Under the pieces are notes generated by a model that saw nothing but the letters and a program-made list of their open reading frames with translations, was not told the DNA's origin and did not search any database. 64,000 bases of DNA from Bryobacter sp. (GTDB taxonomy: Bacteria; Acidobacteriota; Terriglobia; Bryobacterales; Bryobacteraceae), in contig JALHNH010000016.1 in assembly GCA_022843625.1 (NCBI GenBank), positions 62,001 through 126,000 of the forward strand, read 5' to 3'. Numbering within the stretch: the stretch's first letter is position 1; each line of letters starts with the position of its first letter. The position numbers and the translations under genes were made by a program. Shown here piece after piece: positions 8,573 through 16,119 of the stretch.

Positions 8573-9324
8573 TGAGTGGAGCTGTGCGAGTCGATCTTCT
8601 GGGGACTGCAGTAAACGCCGAGACTTTTAGTGGTGCTTGTGAATTCCTTTCCACGCTGGTTTCGAATCGCAGATCGGGATATGTGAGTTGTGCCAACGCT
8701 TATTCCCTGTCATTGGCCTCTGGAGACGCGGCGTATCAGGCATGTCTGAACGGTGCATCATTTGTAACCTCAGACGGGATGCCAGTCGTCTGGCTGCTTC
8801 ATGCATTGGGCTATAAGCACGCCGAGCGAGTTCACAATGACGACATTTTCTTTGCACTAGCGGAGAGAATGACGCATTGGCGTCATTATTTTGTTGGTGG
8901 GCGTGAAGGGCAGATCGAAGCGGCTTGCGCCGGAATACGAAAGCGTTTTCCCGAGCTACAAATCGTCGGAGCGAGCTCGACACCTCAGCGCCCCGTCCCT
9001 GCGGCTTACTCTGCCGGGATTGTTGAGGCCATTCGGGCGTCTGACGCCGATCTGGTCTGGGTAGGAATGGGAACTCCCTGGCAGGATTTTTGGATGAGAG
9101 AGGTCGCGCCGGGAGTACATGTGCCAATGATTGCCTGCGGAAGTCTCTTTGATTTACTCTCAGGGCAGACGTTGCCAGCGCCGGACTGGATGAAAAGAGC
9201 AGGTTTGCAGTGGTTATTTCGGCTGATGCAGGAGCCTCGCCGCCTATTTGCCCGATATCTGTTCCACAATAGTCACTTCGCTATTCGTGCACTGCTTCAA
9301 TGGCTGCGCGCATCTCTGTCATGA
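8572..9324 (+). CDS. WecG/TagA/CpsF family glycosyltransferase (GT26)
   Basis: The 250-residue protein matches the GT26 family, with TSDGMPVVW, the GMGTPWQDFW motif and the characteristic C-terminal AGLQWLFRLMQEPRRLFARY. Members transfer N-acetylmannosaminuronic acid, N-acetylmannosamine or other sugars onto undecaprenyl-diphosphate-linked GlcNAc, usually early in repeat-unit assembly. The protein is likely a peripheral membrane protein on the cytoplasmic face, held by the basic C-terminal helices. It overlaps the previous gene by one base and the next by four (ATGA), so these genes are probably one transcriptional unit. The donor sugar is unknown. Confidence 0.85.
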   Translation: MSGAVRVDLLGTAVNAETFSGACEFLSTLVSNRRSGYVSCANAYSLSLASGDAAYQACLNGASFVTSDGMPVVWLLHALGYKHAERVHNDDIFFALAERMTHWRHYFVGGREGQIEAACAGIRKRFPELQIVGASSTPQRPVPAAYSAGIVEAIRASDADLVWVGMGTPWQDFWMREVAPGVHVPMIACGSLFDLLSGQTLPAPDWMKRAGLQWLFRLMQEPRRLFARYLFHNSHFAIRALLQWLRASLS

Positions 9325-10469
9325 AAATTCTTTACACCTGGAACTACCACCGAGGTGGCAATGGAGCCACCAACGCAATTCTAAACAGTATTGAACTCTC
9401 TCGCCAAGCAGGTTTTGAAGTTGAAACTTTTACTCGAGATAGCAGACTTTTACCTGAAGGAATTTCTGGTCGTTTGCAGGCTGCCGCCAGTGCGATTTAT
9501 GCTCCCGAATCCGTTAGGGCGTTCCGGGAAGTATTGACACGATTTCGCCCTGATGTAGTTCATGCCTACGAGCTGTTCCCGCTGCTTTCCCCCTGGATTT
9601 TGCCCGTCTGTAAGGAATTTGAGATCCCGGTAATTCTAAACTGCGATGATTATTTTCTTACCTGCCCGAATCGAAATCATTTTCGAGAAGGTGCAGTTTG
9701 CACCAAGTGTGTTGGTGGGAACGAATTCAATGTGTTGAAGTACAATTGCCGCGGCAGTATTCCGGAAAGCCTTGTTGTTTTTGCCTACACAACAATGATC
9801 CGGCAAACAGAAATACTTTCTCGAAACGTCACGCGCTTTGTTGCCGGGTCCAAGTTTACGCGGCAGTGGATTGTGGAGAATGCTGGAATTGCTCCCGAGC
9901 GAGTAGTCCACATCCCTTACCCGGTTCGTGTTCCAGAAACAGTTGCCGATCCTGCCGAGGGCACCTATGTTTCCTATGCCGGACGATTTGTGATGGAGAA
10001 GGGAATTGACCTCTTTGTCGAGGCCGGTCGCAAGTTAGGCATTCCATTCAAGCTTTCCCGCAATGAGAGTTACCCTGTCAATGTCCCACTTCCGCCTGAG
10101 ATGGAAGTGGTGGTGACGAGAGGTCGAGAAGATTTGGATGAGTATTATCGCAAGGCCAGGCTGCTTGTGTTCCCGAGCCGGTGGTTTGAGACGTTCGGCC
10201 TCGTTGCTGCCGAAAGTATGAGCCATGGTATCCCCGTGGTAGCAGCCCGTATCGGGACCGGAACCGACCTGGTCAACGATGGGGAGGATGGATTCCTTTT
10301 TGAAGCAGGGAATGCAGATGACCTTGCCAAAAAAGTAGAGCTTCTCTGGTCTAAACCAGAACTTTGTCGTGAATTTGGGCGCAAGGCACGGGCCAAGGTG
10401 ATTCGCGAATGGAGCACTGAAGTCCACGTCCAAAGACTACATGCGCTTTATGCTGACGTAAAGAGCTGA
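9321..10469 (+). CDS. Family 4 glycosyltransferase (GT-B)
   Basis: The 382-residue protein has a GT-B layout. A Gly-rich N-terminal loop (HRGGNGATNA) is followed by YAGRFVMEKGIDLFVEA at the start of the donor-binding domain. The retaining E-x7-E motif is Glu290...Glu298 in WFETFGLVAAES. A cluster of cysteines (Cys115, Cys127, Cys130, Cys143) in the acceptor domain could bind zinc or form a structural site. I took the ATG that overlaps the upstream stop, because MKILYTWNYH is the usual first strand of GT4 enzymes. It closes the co-directional run before the tRNA. The sugar added is unknown. Confidence 0.85.
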   Translation: MKILYTWNYHRGGNGATNAILNSIELSRQAGFEVETFTRDSRLLPEGISGRLQAAASAIYAPESVRAFREVLTRFRPDVVHAYELFPLLSPWILPVCKEFEIPVILNCDDYFLTCPNRNHFREGAVCTKCVGGNEFNVLKYNCRGSIPESLVVFAYTTMIRQTEILSRNVTRFVAGSKFTRQWIVENAGIAPERVVHIPYPVRVPETVADPAEGTYVSYAGRFVMEKGIDLFVEAGRKLGIPFKLSRNESYPVNVPLPPEMEVVVTRGREDLDEYYRKARLLVFPSRWFETFGLVAAESMSHGIPVVAARIGTGTDLVNDGEDGFLFEAGNADDLAKKVELLWSKPELCREFGRKARAKVIREWSTEVHVQRLHALYADVKS

Positions 10470-10478
10470 AGCTCTCTT

Positions 10479-10496
10479 CAGGTAGAGCACTACCTG
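10479..10496 (+). terminator. Hairpin after the glycosyltransferase operon, possible terminator
   Basis: CAGGTA and TACCTG form a perfect 6-bp stem around a 6-nt loop, 10 nt after the glycosyltransferase stop. A second small hairpin (AGAGC-TGAA-GCTCT) overlaps that stop codon. No clear run of T follows, so this is a weak intrinsic-terminator candidate. It lies between the operon and the oppositely oriented tRNA gene and could act on either transcript. Confidence 0.3.
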
Positions 10497-10522
10497 TGAT
10501 GTTGTTCGAGTCTTTTGTTGAG

Positions 10523-10611
10523 TGGTGCCCGGGGCGGGACTTGAACCCGCACTTCCCTTTCGAGAAAACGGATTTTAAGTCCGTTGCGTCTGCCGATTTC
10601 GCCACCCGGGC
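10523..10611 (-). tRNA. tRNA-Leu (anticodon UAA)
   Basis: Read on the minus strand, the acceptor arms GCCCGGG and CCCGGGC pair perfectly, followed by discriminator A and an encoded CCA. The anticodon arm is ACGGA-CTTAAAA-TCCGT, placing TAA at positions 34-36. The T arm contains the GGTTCAAGTCC signature. A long variable arm (TCTCGAAAGGGA region) marks a class II tRNA, as expected for leucine. Length is 86 nt, or 89 with CCA. A TACAAT hexamer (plus-strand 10624-10629) sits about 12 nt upstream and could be its -10 element; no convincing -35 was found. Confidence 0.95.
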
Positions 10612-10684
10612 CAAACTTTTCCTATTGTAACGGCGCTTGGGGTGTGAAGAGGGGAAATTGTTTTTTTGTAGACCAATGGCCTAG

Positions 10685-10706
10685 AGGAACTAAGCAATTC
10701 TGCCGA
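10685..10706 (+). repeat. 22-nt direct repeat, copy 1, upstream of first PEP-CTERM gene
   Basis: This copy contains CTAAGCAATTCTGCCGA and ends 24 nt before the GTG start of the first PEP-CTERM gene. It matches the second copy at 21 of 22 positions. A GACCAAT heptamer lies a little upstream (10671-10677) and recurs near the second copy. It may be a shared regulatory element or a relic of gene duplication. Confidence 0.6.
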
Positions 10707-10730
10707 GAGCTGAGCATAGGGAAATTTCAA

Positions 10731-11465
10731 GTGAAGCTAAGACATTCTGCATTGCTAGGCGGCTTCCTGATGGCTTTCTGTGCTGTGGAAGCATCAGCGC
10801 AGAGCTTTTCATTTTATTCGACCTTGCGGTCAGGCGTGCCCGGGTCGGACTGGCAGGTTGGGGTAGGGCCTAGTTCCACACATAGTGCATCAACATGGAA
10901 TACGAGGTACTTTTCCTACAGTCCGTCGGATGCTTCATGGCGTGGCGGTGGACTGAGCCAGGACTTCGAAATTGGCTTCGATGCGTTGCGTAATTTGGGT
11001 TTTTCGAGGGTCAAGAATTTCAATGGGGCATGGACAGAAGCTACTCTTGCCAATACCGGAGCACCGGTGGCGGCGGATACGAATTGGAGCATACCTGCAT
11101 CGAGTTTTTGGCTGGGAGCTGCAGGGCTAAGCACAGCTTCAAGCATCAGTTTGGCTAGCCTGACTCTGTCTCCCAACGTAAGTGTTTTGAGCGGCGCTCT
11201 GCCCATAGGCCTTACGGCTGCCCAGAACGGAACCGGAGTGACTACGAATTTGCCTGCACCTATCGTTATCAATGCCGCAGCGAACGGGGGAAGTTGGTTT
11301 CTGGCCGGGACGGTGACCTTAAACGGATTTGGAACGGCAACAAGATCGAGACTGCAATTTAATTTTGGTGCGACTAGCAATCCGACTCCAGAAGCTTCGA
11401 CGCTGGGCATGCTTGGGAGTGGGCTCCTCGTCATCGGGCTAGCCCGAAAAAATCGTTTGGCCTAG
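10731..11465 (+). CDS. PEP-CTERM sorting-domain protein, first of tandem pair
   Basis: The 244-residue exported protein has a signal peptide (SALLGGFLMAFCAVEASA, then QSFSFYSTLR). The mature region is rich in Ser, Gly, Asn and Thr. The C-terminus has the tripartite sorting architecture: NPTPEAST, then the hydrophobic helix LGMLGSGLLVIGLA, then basic RKNRLA. Such tails direct processing by an exosortase in EPS-producing bacteria. The usual Pro-Glu-Pro is Pro-Glu-Ala here. GTG is chosen as start because an AGGGA-like site lies just upstream and an earlier in-frame ATG would start inside the tRNA gene. It is a paralogue of the next gene. The function of the mature domain is unknown. Confidence 0.75.
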   Translation: MKLRHSALLGGFLMAFCAVEASAQSFSFYSTLRSGVPGSDWQVGVGPSSTHSASTWNTRYFSYSPSDASWRGGGLSQDFEIGFDALRNLGFSRVKNFNGAWTEATLANTGAPVAADTNWSIPASSFWLGAAGLSTASSISLASLTLSPNVSVLSGALPIGLTAAQNGTGVTTNLPAPIVINAAANGGSWFLAGTVTLNGFGTATRSRLQFNFGATSNPTPEASTLGMLGSGLLVIGLARKNRLA

Positions 11466-11478
11466 GACTTTGGTCTAA

Positions 11479-11500
11479 AGGAGCTAAGCAATTCTGCCGA
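11479..11500 (+). repeat. 22-nt direct repeat, copy 2, upstream of second PEP-CTERM gene
   Basis: This copy lies 14 nt after the stop of the first PEP-CTERM gene and 78 nt before the start of the second. It differs from copy 1 at one position (G for A). A GACCAAT heptamer occurs at 11514-11520, on the other side of the repeat compared with copy 1. Confidence 0.6.
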
Positions 11501-11578
11501 CTTAATCTATACAGACCAATCTAAGGTGTAAAGCAGAAGCCGTTCCGCTGTGGATGGTAGTTGCGGCAGGAGAGCCAA

Positions 11579-12358
11579 ATGAGACGGAACTCAGTTGTCC
11601 TAGGAATCTTAATCATTGTGAGTGCGATGGGTGCATCGGCTCAGAGTTTTTCTTTTTATTCCACACTACGGGCAGGCCGCAACGGTGGCGGGTCGGCAGG
11701 GGGAAATGGCTGGGAAATAGCCACGGGAACTACGCCGGCTTATTCCAATGCCACCTGGACAGACGGACAATTTTCTTATAATTCGTCGCCATCGGATAAC
11801 CACTGGCGGGCAAGCAACGGAACGCAGCAATTTGAAGTTGGCTATGACGCCTTAACCAATAGGGCGGTCACAAGGGTGAGAGACTTTCAAGGGGACTGGA
11901 CGGAAGTGTCCAGGACGAATCCTGCGGGCGCAATTCCGAGCAACACGATTTGGACCTTGCCGGCATCCAGCTTCAACGTGAGTGTGGCGAGTTCTGCTGG
12001 TCCGTCTTCGATCGCAATCGAGGGTCTGACGTTGTCACCAAACGTGGCCTTGTTAAGCGGGTCGTTACCGCCCAGCCTGGCTGCGAGTTTCACGCCTGGA
12101 GTAGGCACCAATGCGAGTTTGTCGTCTCCGTTAGTGCTAAATGCGGCTGCTAATGGGGGGAGCTGGTTCTTGTCCGGCACGATCCGGTTTAGCGGGCTTC
12201 AAGGAAGTGGAGGGTCTGCACTAGGGTCGCAGTTGAGCTTTAATCTGGGGGCGATTGGGAACCCGACTCCTGAAGCAAGTACAATGAGTCTCCTTGGTGG
12301 TGGCTTAGTACTCCTTGGATGGATGAGCCGACGCCGACGGATGGGTGGAGTGAAATGA
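11579..12358 (+). CDS. PEP-CTERM sorting-domain protein, second of tandem pair
   Basis: The 259-residue protein is a paralogue of its upstream neighbour. It shares the signal-peptide junction SAQSFSFYSTLR, the segment LTLSPNVALLSGSLP, the AANGGSWFLSGT motif and the tail NPTPEAST, followed by a hydrophobic helix (LLGGGLVLLGW) and basic RRRR. I chose the ATG after GGAGAGCCAA; an in-frame start six codons upstream is possible. The stop overlaps the start of the chain-length/TPR gene (ATGA), which ties this surface protein to polysaccharide export. The sorting motif again reads Pro-Glu-Ala. It is probably an exosortase substrate; its role is not known. Confidence 0.75.
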   Translation: MRRNSVVLGILIIVSAMGASAQSFSFYSTLRAGRNGGGSAGGNGWEIATGTTPAYSNATWTDGQFSYNSSPSDNHWRASNGTQQFEVGYDALTNRAVTRVRDFQGDWTEVSRTNPAGAIPSNTIWTLPASSFNVSVASSAGPSSIAIEGLTLSPNVALLSGSLPPSLAASFTPGVGTNASLSSPLVLNAAANGGSWFLSGTIRFSGLQGSGGSALGSQLSFNLGAIGNPTPEASTMSLLGGGLVLLGWMSRRRRMGGVK

Positions 12359-15300
12359 ACTTGCCGGCGCCAGAATGGCCGCCGCAAGCGCCTGGGGTTA
12401 GTAATTTTCTGGAGATCGCCGAAGTCCGCGACCTGAAGTGGTTTGCTCGAAAGTATTGGGTATGGGTTGCGCTGAGTGGGATCGTGTCTGGATTGCTAGG
12501 GGTGGTTTGGGTGTACTACTTTCCTCCGCTGTTTGTGTCCCAGGCGACGGTGCGATTTTTGCCTCCGCAGGTGGCTGGCCGTTTTGTGAATCCGAATTTT
12601 TCTATGGAAGTTGGGCAGCGGATGTTTGCGCTGTCGCAATTGCTAAGCAGCCGCATGACTGCGGCGAAACTGATTGAAGCGTACTCACTCTATCCTGAGC
12701 GGCGGCGCTTTCAGACCGTAGAAGACCTGACGGCGAAACTGAGTATGGATTTGCAGATCGTCCAGGTTGGTAATGCGCAGGGAGATGACCATCGTGCGGT
12801 ACCGACTTTGCGAATCGCGTTTCATTATCCGGATGCCGAAAAAGCGCAGAAGGTTGTGCAGAAGCTGGTGGAACAGATCTATGAGGAGAACCGCAAGTAT
12901 CGTGGAGACCAGTCTTTGGGGACAACCGAATTTCTACTGGAACAACTGACTGCGGCCGAGGAGAAGGTGCTCGAGACCGAGCAACGGCTTGGGGAAATTC
13001 AGGATTCGATCGGGCTAACGGTATCGCAGACAAAGTTGGGGCAGTCGACGGCGCGGAGTTATGTTGTGGACTCGAGGTTGAGGGATTTGAGACATGACCG
13101 GAGGTTGCAGGAGGAGAGGAAGTCCGCGAAGAAGGCGGAATGGGAGCAGCTTGAGATGCTGCATAGACGGATCGAAACGCGGCCTGTGGAGTTCTACATA
13201 CCTGAGTTTGAAGGGATGCCGAACTATTGGCATTTACGGGAATTGTTTATAGCAGCGAGATCACGACTGGAACGGTTAAACGAGCGATACAATTCCACGA
13301 TGCCGGAAGTTGTGACAGCACAAAATGACACCAAAGAGGCTGAAGCTGCTGTGGAACGGTTTCACAAAGAGCGAGGAACCCGTTTGAGGAATCGCGATCT
13401 TGAAGCGAATGCCGGGAAGATTGCGCTGGCGAAGCTGGAACTGCAAGCGCTCGACAGAGAGGCTGGCGAGCAAATGCGGGAAGAGTCGGAATTGCGTGCC
13501 GAAGCGCAGAAGTTGCGTGAGCAACAAGGAAGCCCCGCTGGACAGGAAGTGGAGTTGCTGGTGGCCAAGCGTGAATACGATGTGGCGAAGGAGCACCACA
13601 ACGAACTGCAAAAGAAGCACGAAGAATCAAGGTCGGCTTCAGAGATGGAACGCCGTGGGCAAGGTGAGAGCGTAGAGACACTGGAAGCGGCGTCGAGGCC
13701 GAGCGATGCACAGAAGCCAACCTGGTGGATGAGGGTGGCGATTGCGGCCGGGCTAGGTGTCTTGCTGAGCAGCTTTGCGTGTCTCATGGTTGTGCTTCGT
13801 GATCCAAAGGTATTGCATTCCGGACATCTGGAAAATTGGGCTGGAATCGAAGTACTGGCCAGTTTTGCAGCAGAAGGGCAGGGACGCCGGAATCTGGGCA
13901 GAGGCAGTGCAGCGGCGCTGACTTGTCTGGCGCTGATTTTTGCCAGTGGTTGCGGATTGTTGCAGAAGGATGCGGCTGGGCTGGTGCAAGAGGGGATCAA
14001 GGCTGAGAAAGCCGGACAATACCAGTCTGCTCTGCTGCAATATCGTATGGCACTTGGAAGGGATGCCAGATGTGCTGAAGCGCATGTAGGTTTAGCGAGG
14101 CTTGCGCTGCAAATGGGTGAATTGATCCCTGCGCGCGAATCTCTGGCCCGTGCTGTAGAATTGCGACCTGAGAATGAGAAGTTGTTGAAGGACCTTGCCG
14201 AAACCAGCTATAAGATCTACTTTGGAGATCCTGGACGACCGACTGTTTTGCTGCGCGAGGTTGAGGAGCTTGGGGCAAGACTCAAGGCAAAGTGGCCTGG
14301 AAGCCCGGATGGATACCGTATTCTTTCTCAGGTGCTGATGGAGCGTCATCGTACGGATGAGGCGATCGTGTTGCTGGCAGAAGCGAGTGGAAAAGTGAAA
14401 CAAAACGCGACGCTGCGGGCGCAGATGGCAGCGGCAATGTTTCGAGTTGGGCGGGCGCAAGAGGCTGAGTCGACACTGGTAAGTCTGATTGAAGAACATC
14501 CAAAATATCTGGATGCTTACGACCTTTTGTATCTGGAGCGGATGCAAAGCAGGCAGAGTGAGAAAGCGCGGGAAGTATTGGTGTTGAAGTGGGAGAAGAG
14601 CGGGGAACTGGAGCCGGCTTTACAGTTGGCCGCTCACGACGATGCCCGGGGGCAGCGAGAAGCGGCATCGCAGATGCTGGTCGATTTAAAGCCGCTGGCT
14701 CTGAGCAAGGTGCTTGGTATGGCCAAGATTGGAGACTTTTGGATGCAACGGGCGGAATGGAAGGCTGCCTGGAATGCGTATGTGATGGGCCGGGATGCAG
14801 AAGTATTGCACCGGGGCGATTATGTAGGACGGCTTGCGGAATGGCATCTAGCGCAGGGCCAGAACAAAGAGGCGCAGGTTCTGGTGGAGGCGGAATACAA
14901 AAAGAACAATCAGAGTGTTGTGCTTGAGGCATATCTGGCCGCTGTACGGTTAGGGGAAGTACCGGCTGAGAGGAGGATGGAGGAGCGTAAGCGCCTGGAA
15001 TCGATTTTGCAGCGGATGCCGGACTCGCCATTTGTGCGCTATCACCTGGGCCGTGCTTATCTGCTGGAAGGTAAAGCGCAGCCTGCGGCAGATCAATTCG
15101 AGCGGTCTGTGAAACTGGATGCCAATTATACGGCGGGTTGGCTGGCGCTGGCAGAGCTGGATCTCGCGCAAGGCAATGCAGGGGCCGCTGAACAGCGGGC
15201 TGACAATGTTTTGAGAATGAACCCGCGGCAGCCACGGGCGATGATGGTGCGCGGGCGGGCGATGGTGCAGAGGGGCAAATTGGCTGAGGCACAGACTTCG

Positions 15301-16119
15301 TTTGAGGCAGTGATCGCCGCTGAACCCAAGAATGCCGATGCCCGGTTTGGCCTGGCTCTGGCCCAGGCGCGGCAAGGGCGTATCACGGATGCCATCGGTC
15401 AGTTGGAAGCAGGAAAAGGCCTTGACGAGAAGGACCCGCGATGGACATTGGCCCTAGTGGCGGTGCAGACCCGGGAAGGCAAACTGGACAGCGCGAAAAA
15501 GACGCTGGAGGCGGCGCTTGAGATGGGCGGGCAGAGTGAATTGCTGCTTGAGCGATTGGCCGATTTGCAGCTTCAGCTGAACGATGGCGTTGGAGCTAAA
15601 AAGACTTTTGAGCGGTTGCTTGTGAACAATTCCAAAAGCCTTGAGTTTCAACTCGGCAAAGCCGGAGCGATGGCATTGGCCGGGGAGCGTGAGGCGGCAC
15701 TAAAGCTGTATTCAGATCTGCAGAAGACGCATGAGAACGATTTGAGAGTCTGGTTGCAACCTGCGTCTTTGCTTGGTGAGATGAGGCGGGACCAACAGGC
15801 TCGCCAAGCTTACGAAGAGGCGCTGCGCCGGGATCATGAGAATATCTACGCATTGAACAATCTGGCCTGGTTGCTGCTAAAGAACGGAACGGATAGCCAA
15901 CGAGCGCTGGATCTCGCGCAGCGGGCCAAGCGGACGGTAAGGCAGTCTCGTGAAGTGGACGGCACTTTGGCTGAAGCGTATACCCGGCTTTCGATGCTTC
16001 GGAGCGCTGAGGCTGTTTATGAAGAGATGCTAAGTTACCTGCCGGGGCCGGAAAAACCGCGTGTAGAGAAGCTGCTGGCCAGCGTCAGGCAGAAAAGCCG
16101 GAAGGAGAAGAATTCATGA
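12355..16119 (+). CDS. Fusion of Wzz-type polysaccharide co-polymerase and PrsT-like TPR lipoprotein domain
   Basis: The 1254-residue protein joins two modules normally encoded separately. Residues 1 to about 480 are a chain-length determinant: a membrane segment near 34-56 (WVALSGIVSGLLGVVWVYYF), a long periplasmic coiled coil, and a second membrane segment near 458-480. A third hydrophobic stretch (AALTCLALIFASGCG) ends at Cys533 and looks like a lipoprotein signal. About 700 residues of TPR repeats follow, resembling the PEP-CTERM/EPS protein PrsT (TIGR02917). With three membrane passages the TPR part would be periplasmic. No ATG, GTG or TTG start was seen near the junction. The start overlaps the upstream stop, and the stop overlaps the next start. 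Confidence 0.8.
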   Translation: MNLPAPEWPPQAPGVSNFLEIAEVRDLKWFARKYWVWVALSGIVSGLLGVVWVYYFPPLFVSQATVRFLPPQVAGRFVNPNFSMEVGQRMFALSQLLSSRMTAAKLIEAYSLYPERRRFQTVEDLTAKLSMDLQIVQVGNAQGDDHRAVPTLRIAFHYPDAEKAQKVVQKLVEQIYEENRKYRGDQSLGTTEFLLEQLTAAEEKVLETEQRLGEIQDSIGLTVSQTKLGQSTARSYVVDSRLRDLRHDRRLQEERKSAKKAEWEQLEMLHRRIETRPVEFYIPEFEGMPNYWHLRELFIAARSRLERLNERYNSTMPEVVTAQNDTKEAEAAVERFHKERGTRLRNRDLEANAGKIALAKLELQALDREAGEQMREESELRAEAQKLREQQGSPAGQEVELLVAKREYDVAKEHHNELQKKHEESRSASEMERRGQGESVETLEAASRPSDAQKPTWWMRVAIAAGLGVLLSSFACLMVVLRDPKVLHSGHLENWAGIEVLASFAAEGQGRRNLGRGSAAALTCLALIFASGCGLLQKDAAGLVQEGIKAEKAGQYQSALLQYRMALGRDARCAEAHVGLARLALQMGELIPARESLARAVELRPENEKLLKDLAETSYKIYFGDPGRPTVLLREVEELGARLKAKWPGSPDGYRILSQVLMERHRTDEAIVLLAEASGKVKQNATLRAQMAAAMFRVGRAQEAESTLVSLIEEHPKYLDAYDLLYLERMQSRQSEKAREVLVLKWEKSGELEPALQLAAHDDARGQREAASQMLVDLKPLALSKVLGMAKIGDFWMQRAEWKAAWNAYVMGRDAEVLHRGDYVGRLAEWHLAQGQNKEAQVLVEAEYKKNNQSVVLEAYLAAVRLGEVPAERRMEERKRLESILQRMPDSPFVRYHLGRAYLLEGKAQPAADQFERSVKLDANYTAGWLALAELDLAQGNAGAAEQRADNVLRMNPRQPRAMMVRGRAMVQRGKLAEAQTSFEAVIAAEPKNADARFGLALAQARQGRITDAIGQLEAGKGLDEKDPRWTLALVAVQTREGKLDSAKKTLEAALEMGGQSELLLERLADLQLQLNDGVGAKKTFERLLVNNSKSLEFQLGKAGAMALAGEREAALKLYSDLQKTHENDLRVWLQPASLLGEMRRDQQARQAYEEALRRDHENIYALNNLAWLLLKNGTDSQRALDLAQRAKRTVRQSREVDGTLAEAYTRLSMLRSAEAVYEEMLSYLPGPEKPRVEKLLASVRQKSRKEKNS

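Noticed and set aside
10523..10611. Integration site with a duplicated tRNA end
   Set aside because: No second copy of the tRNA 3' end and no integrase gene were seen in the window.
10351..10614. Minus-strand ORF of 87 residues beginning MARVAKSADATDLKSV
   Set aside because: It is a read-through of the tRNA-Leu gene. The residues come from the tRNA arms, and this peptide recurs as a false gene in many genomes.
10685..11500. Sigma-54 promoter in the 22-nt repeat
   Set aside because: The reverse complement has GG and GC pairs, but their spacing is 7 nt and not the required 10.
14282..15292. Minus-strand ORF of 336 residues
   Set aside because: It is antisense to the TPR part of the co-polymerase fusion, rich in Pro, Ser and Ala, and has no start context or family resemblance.
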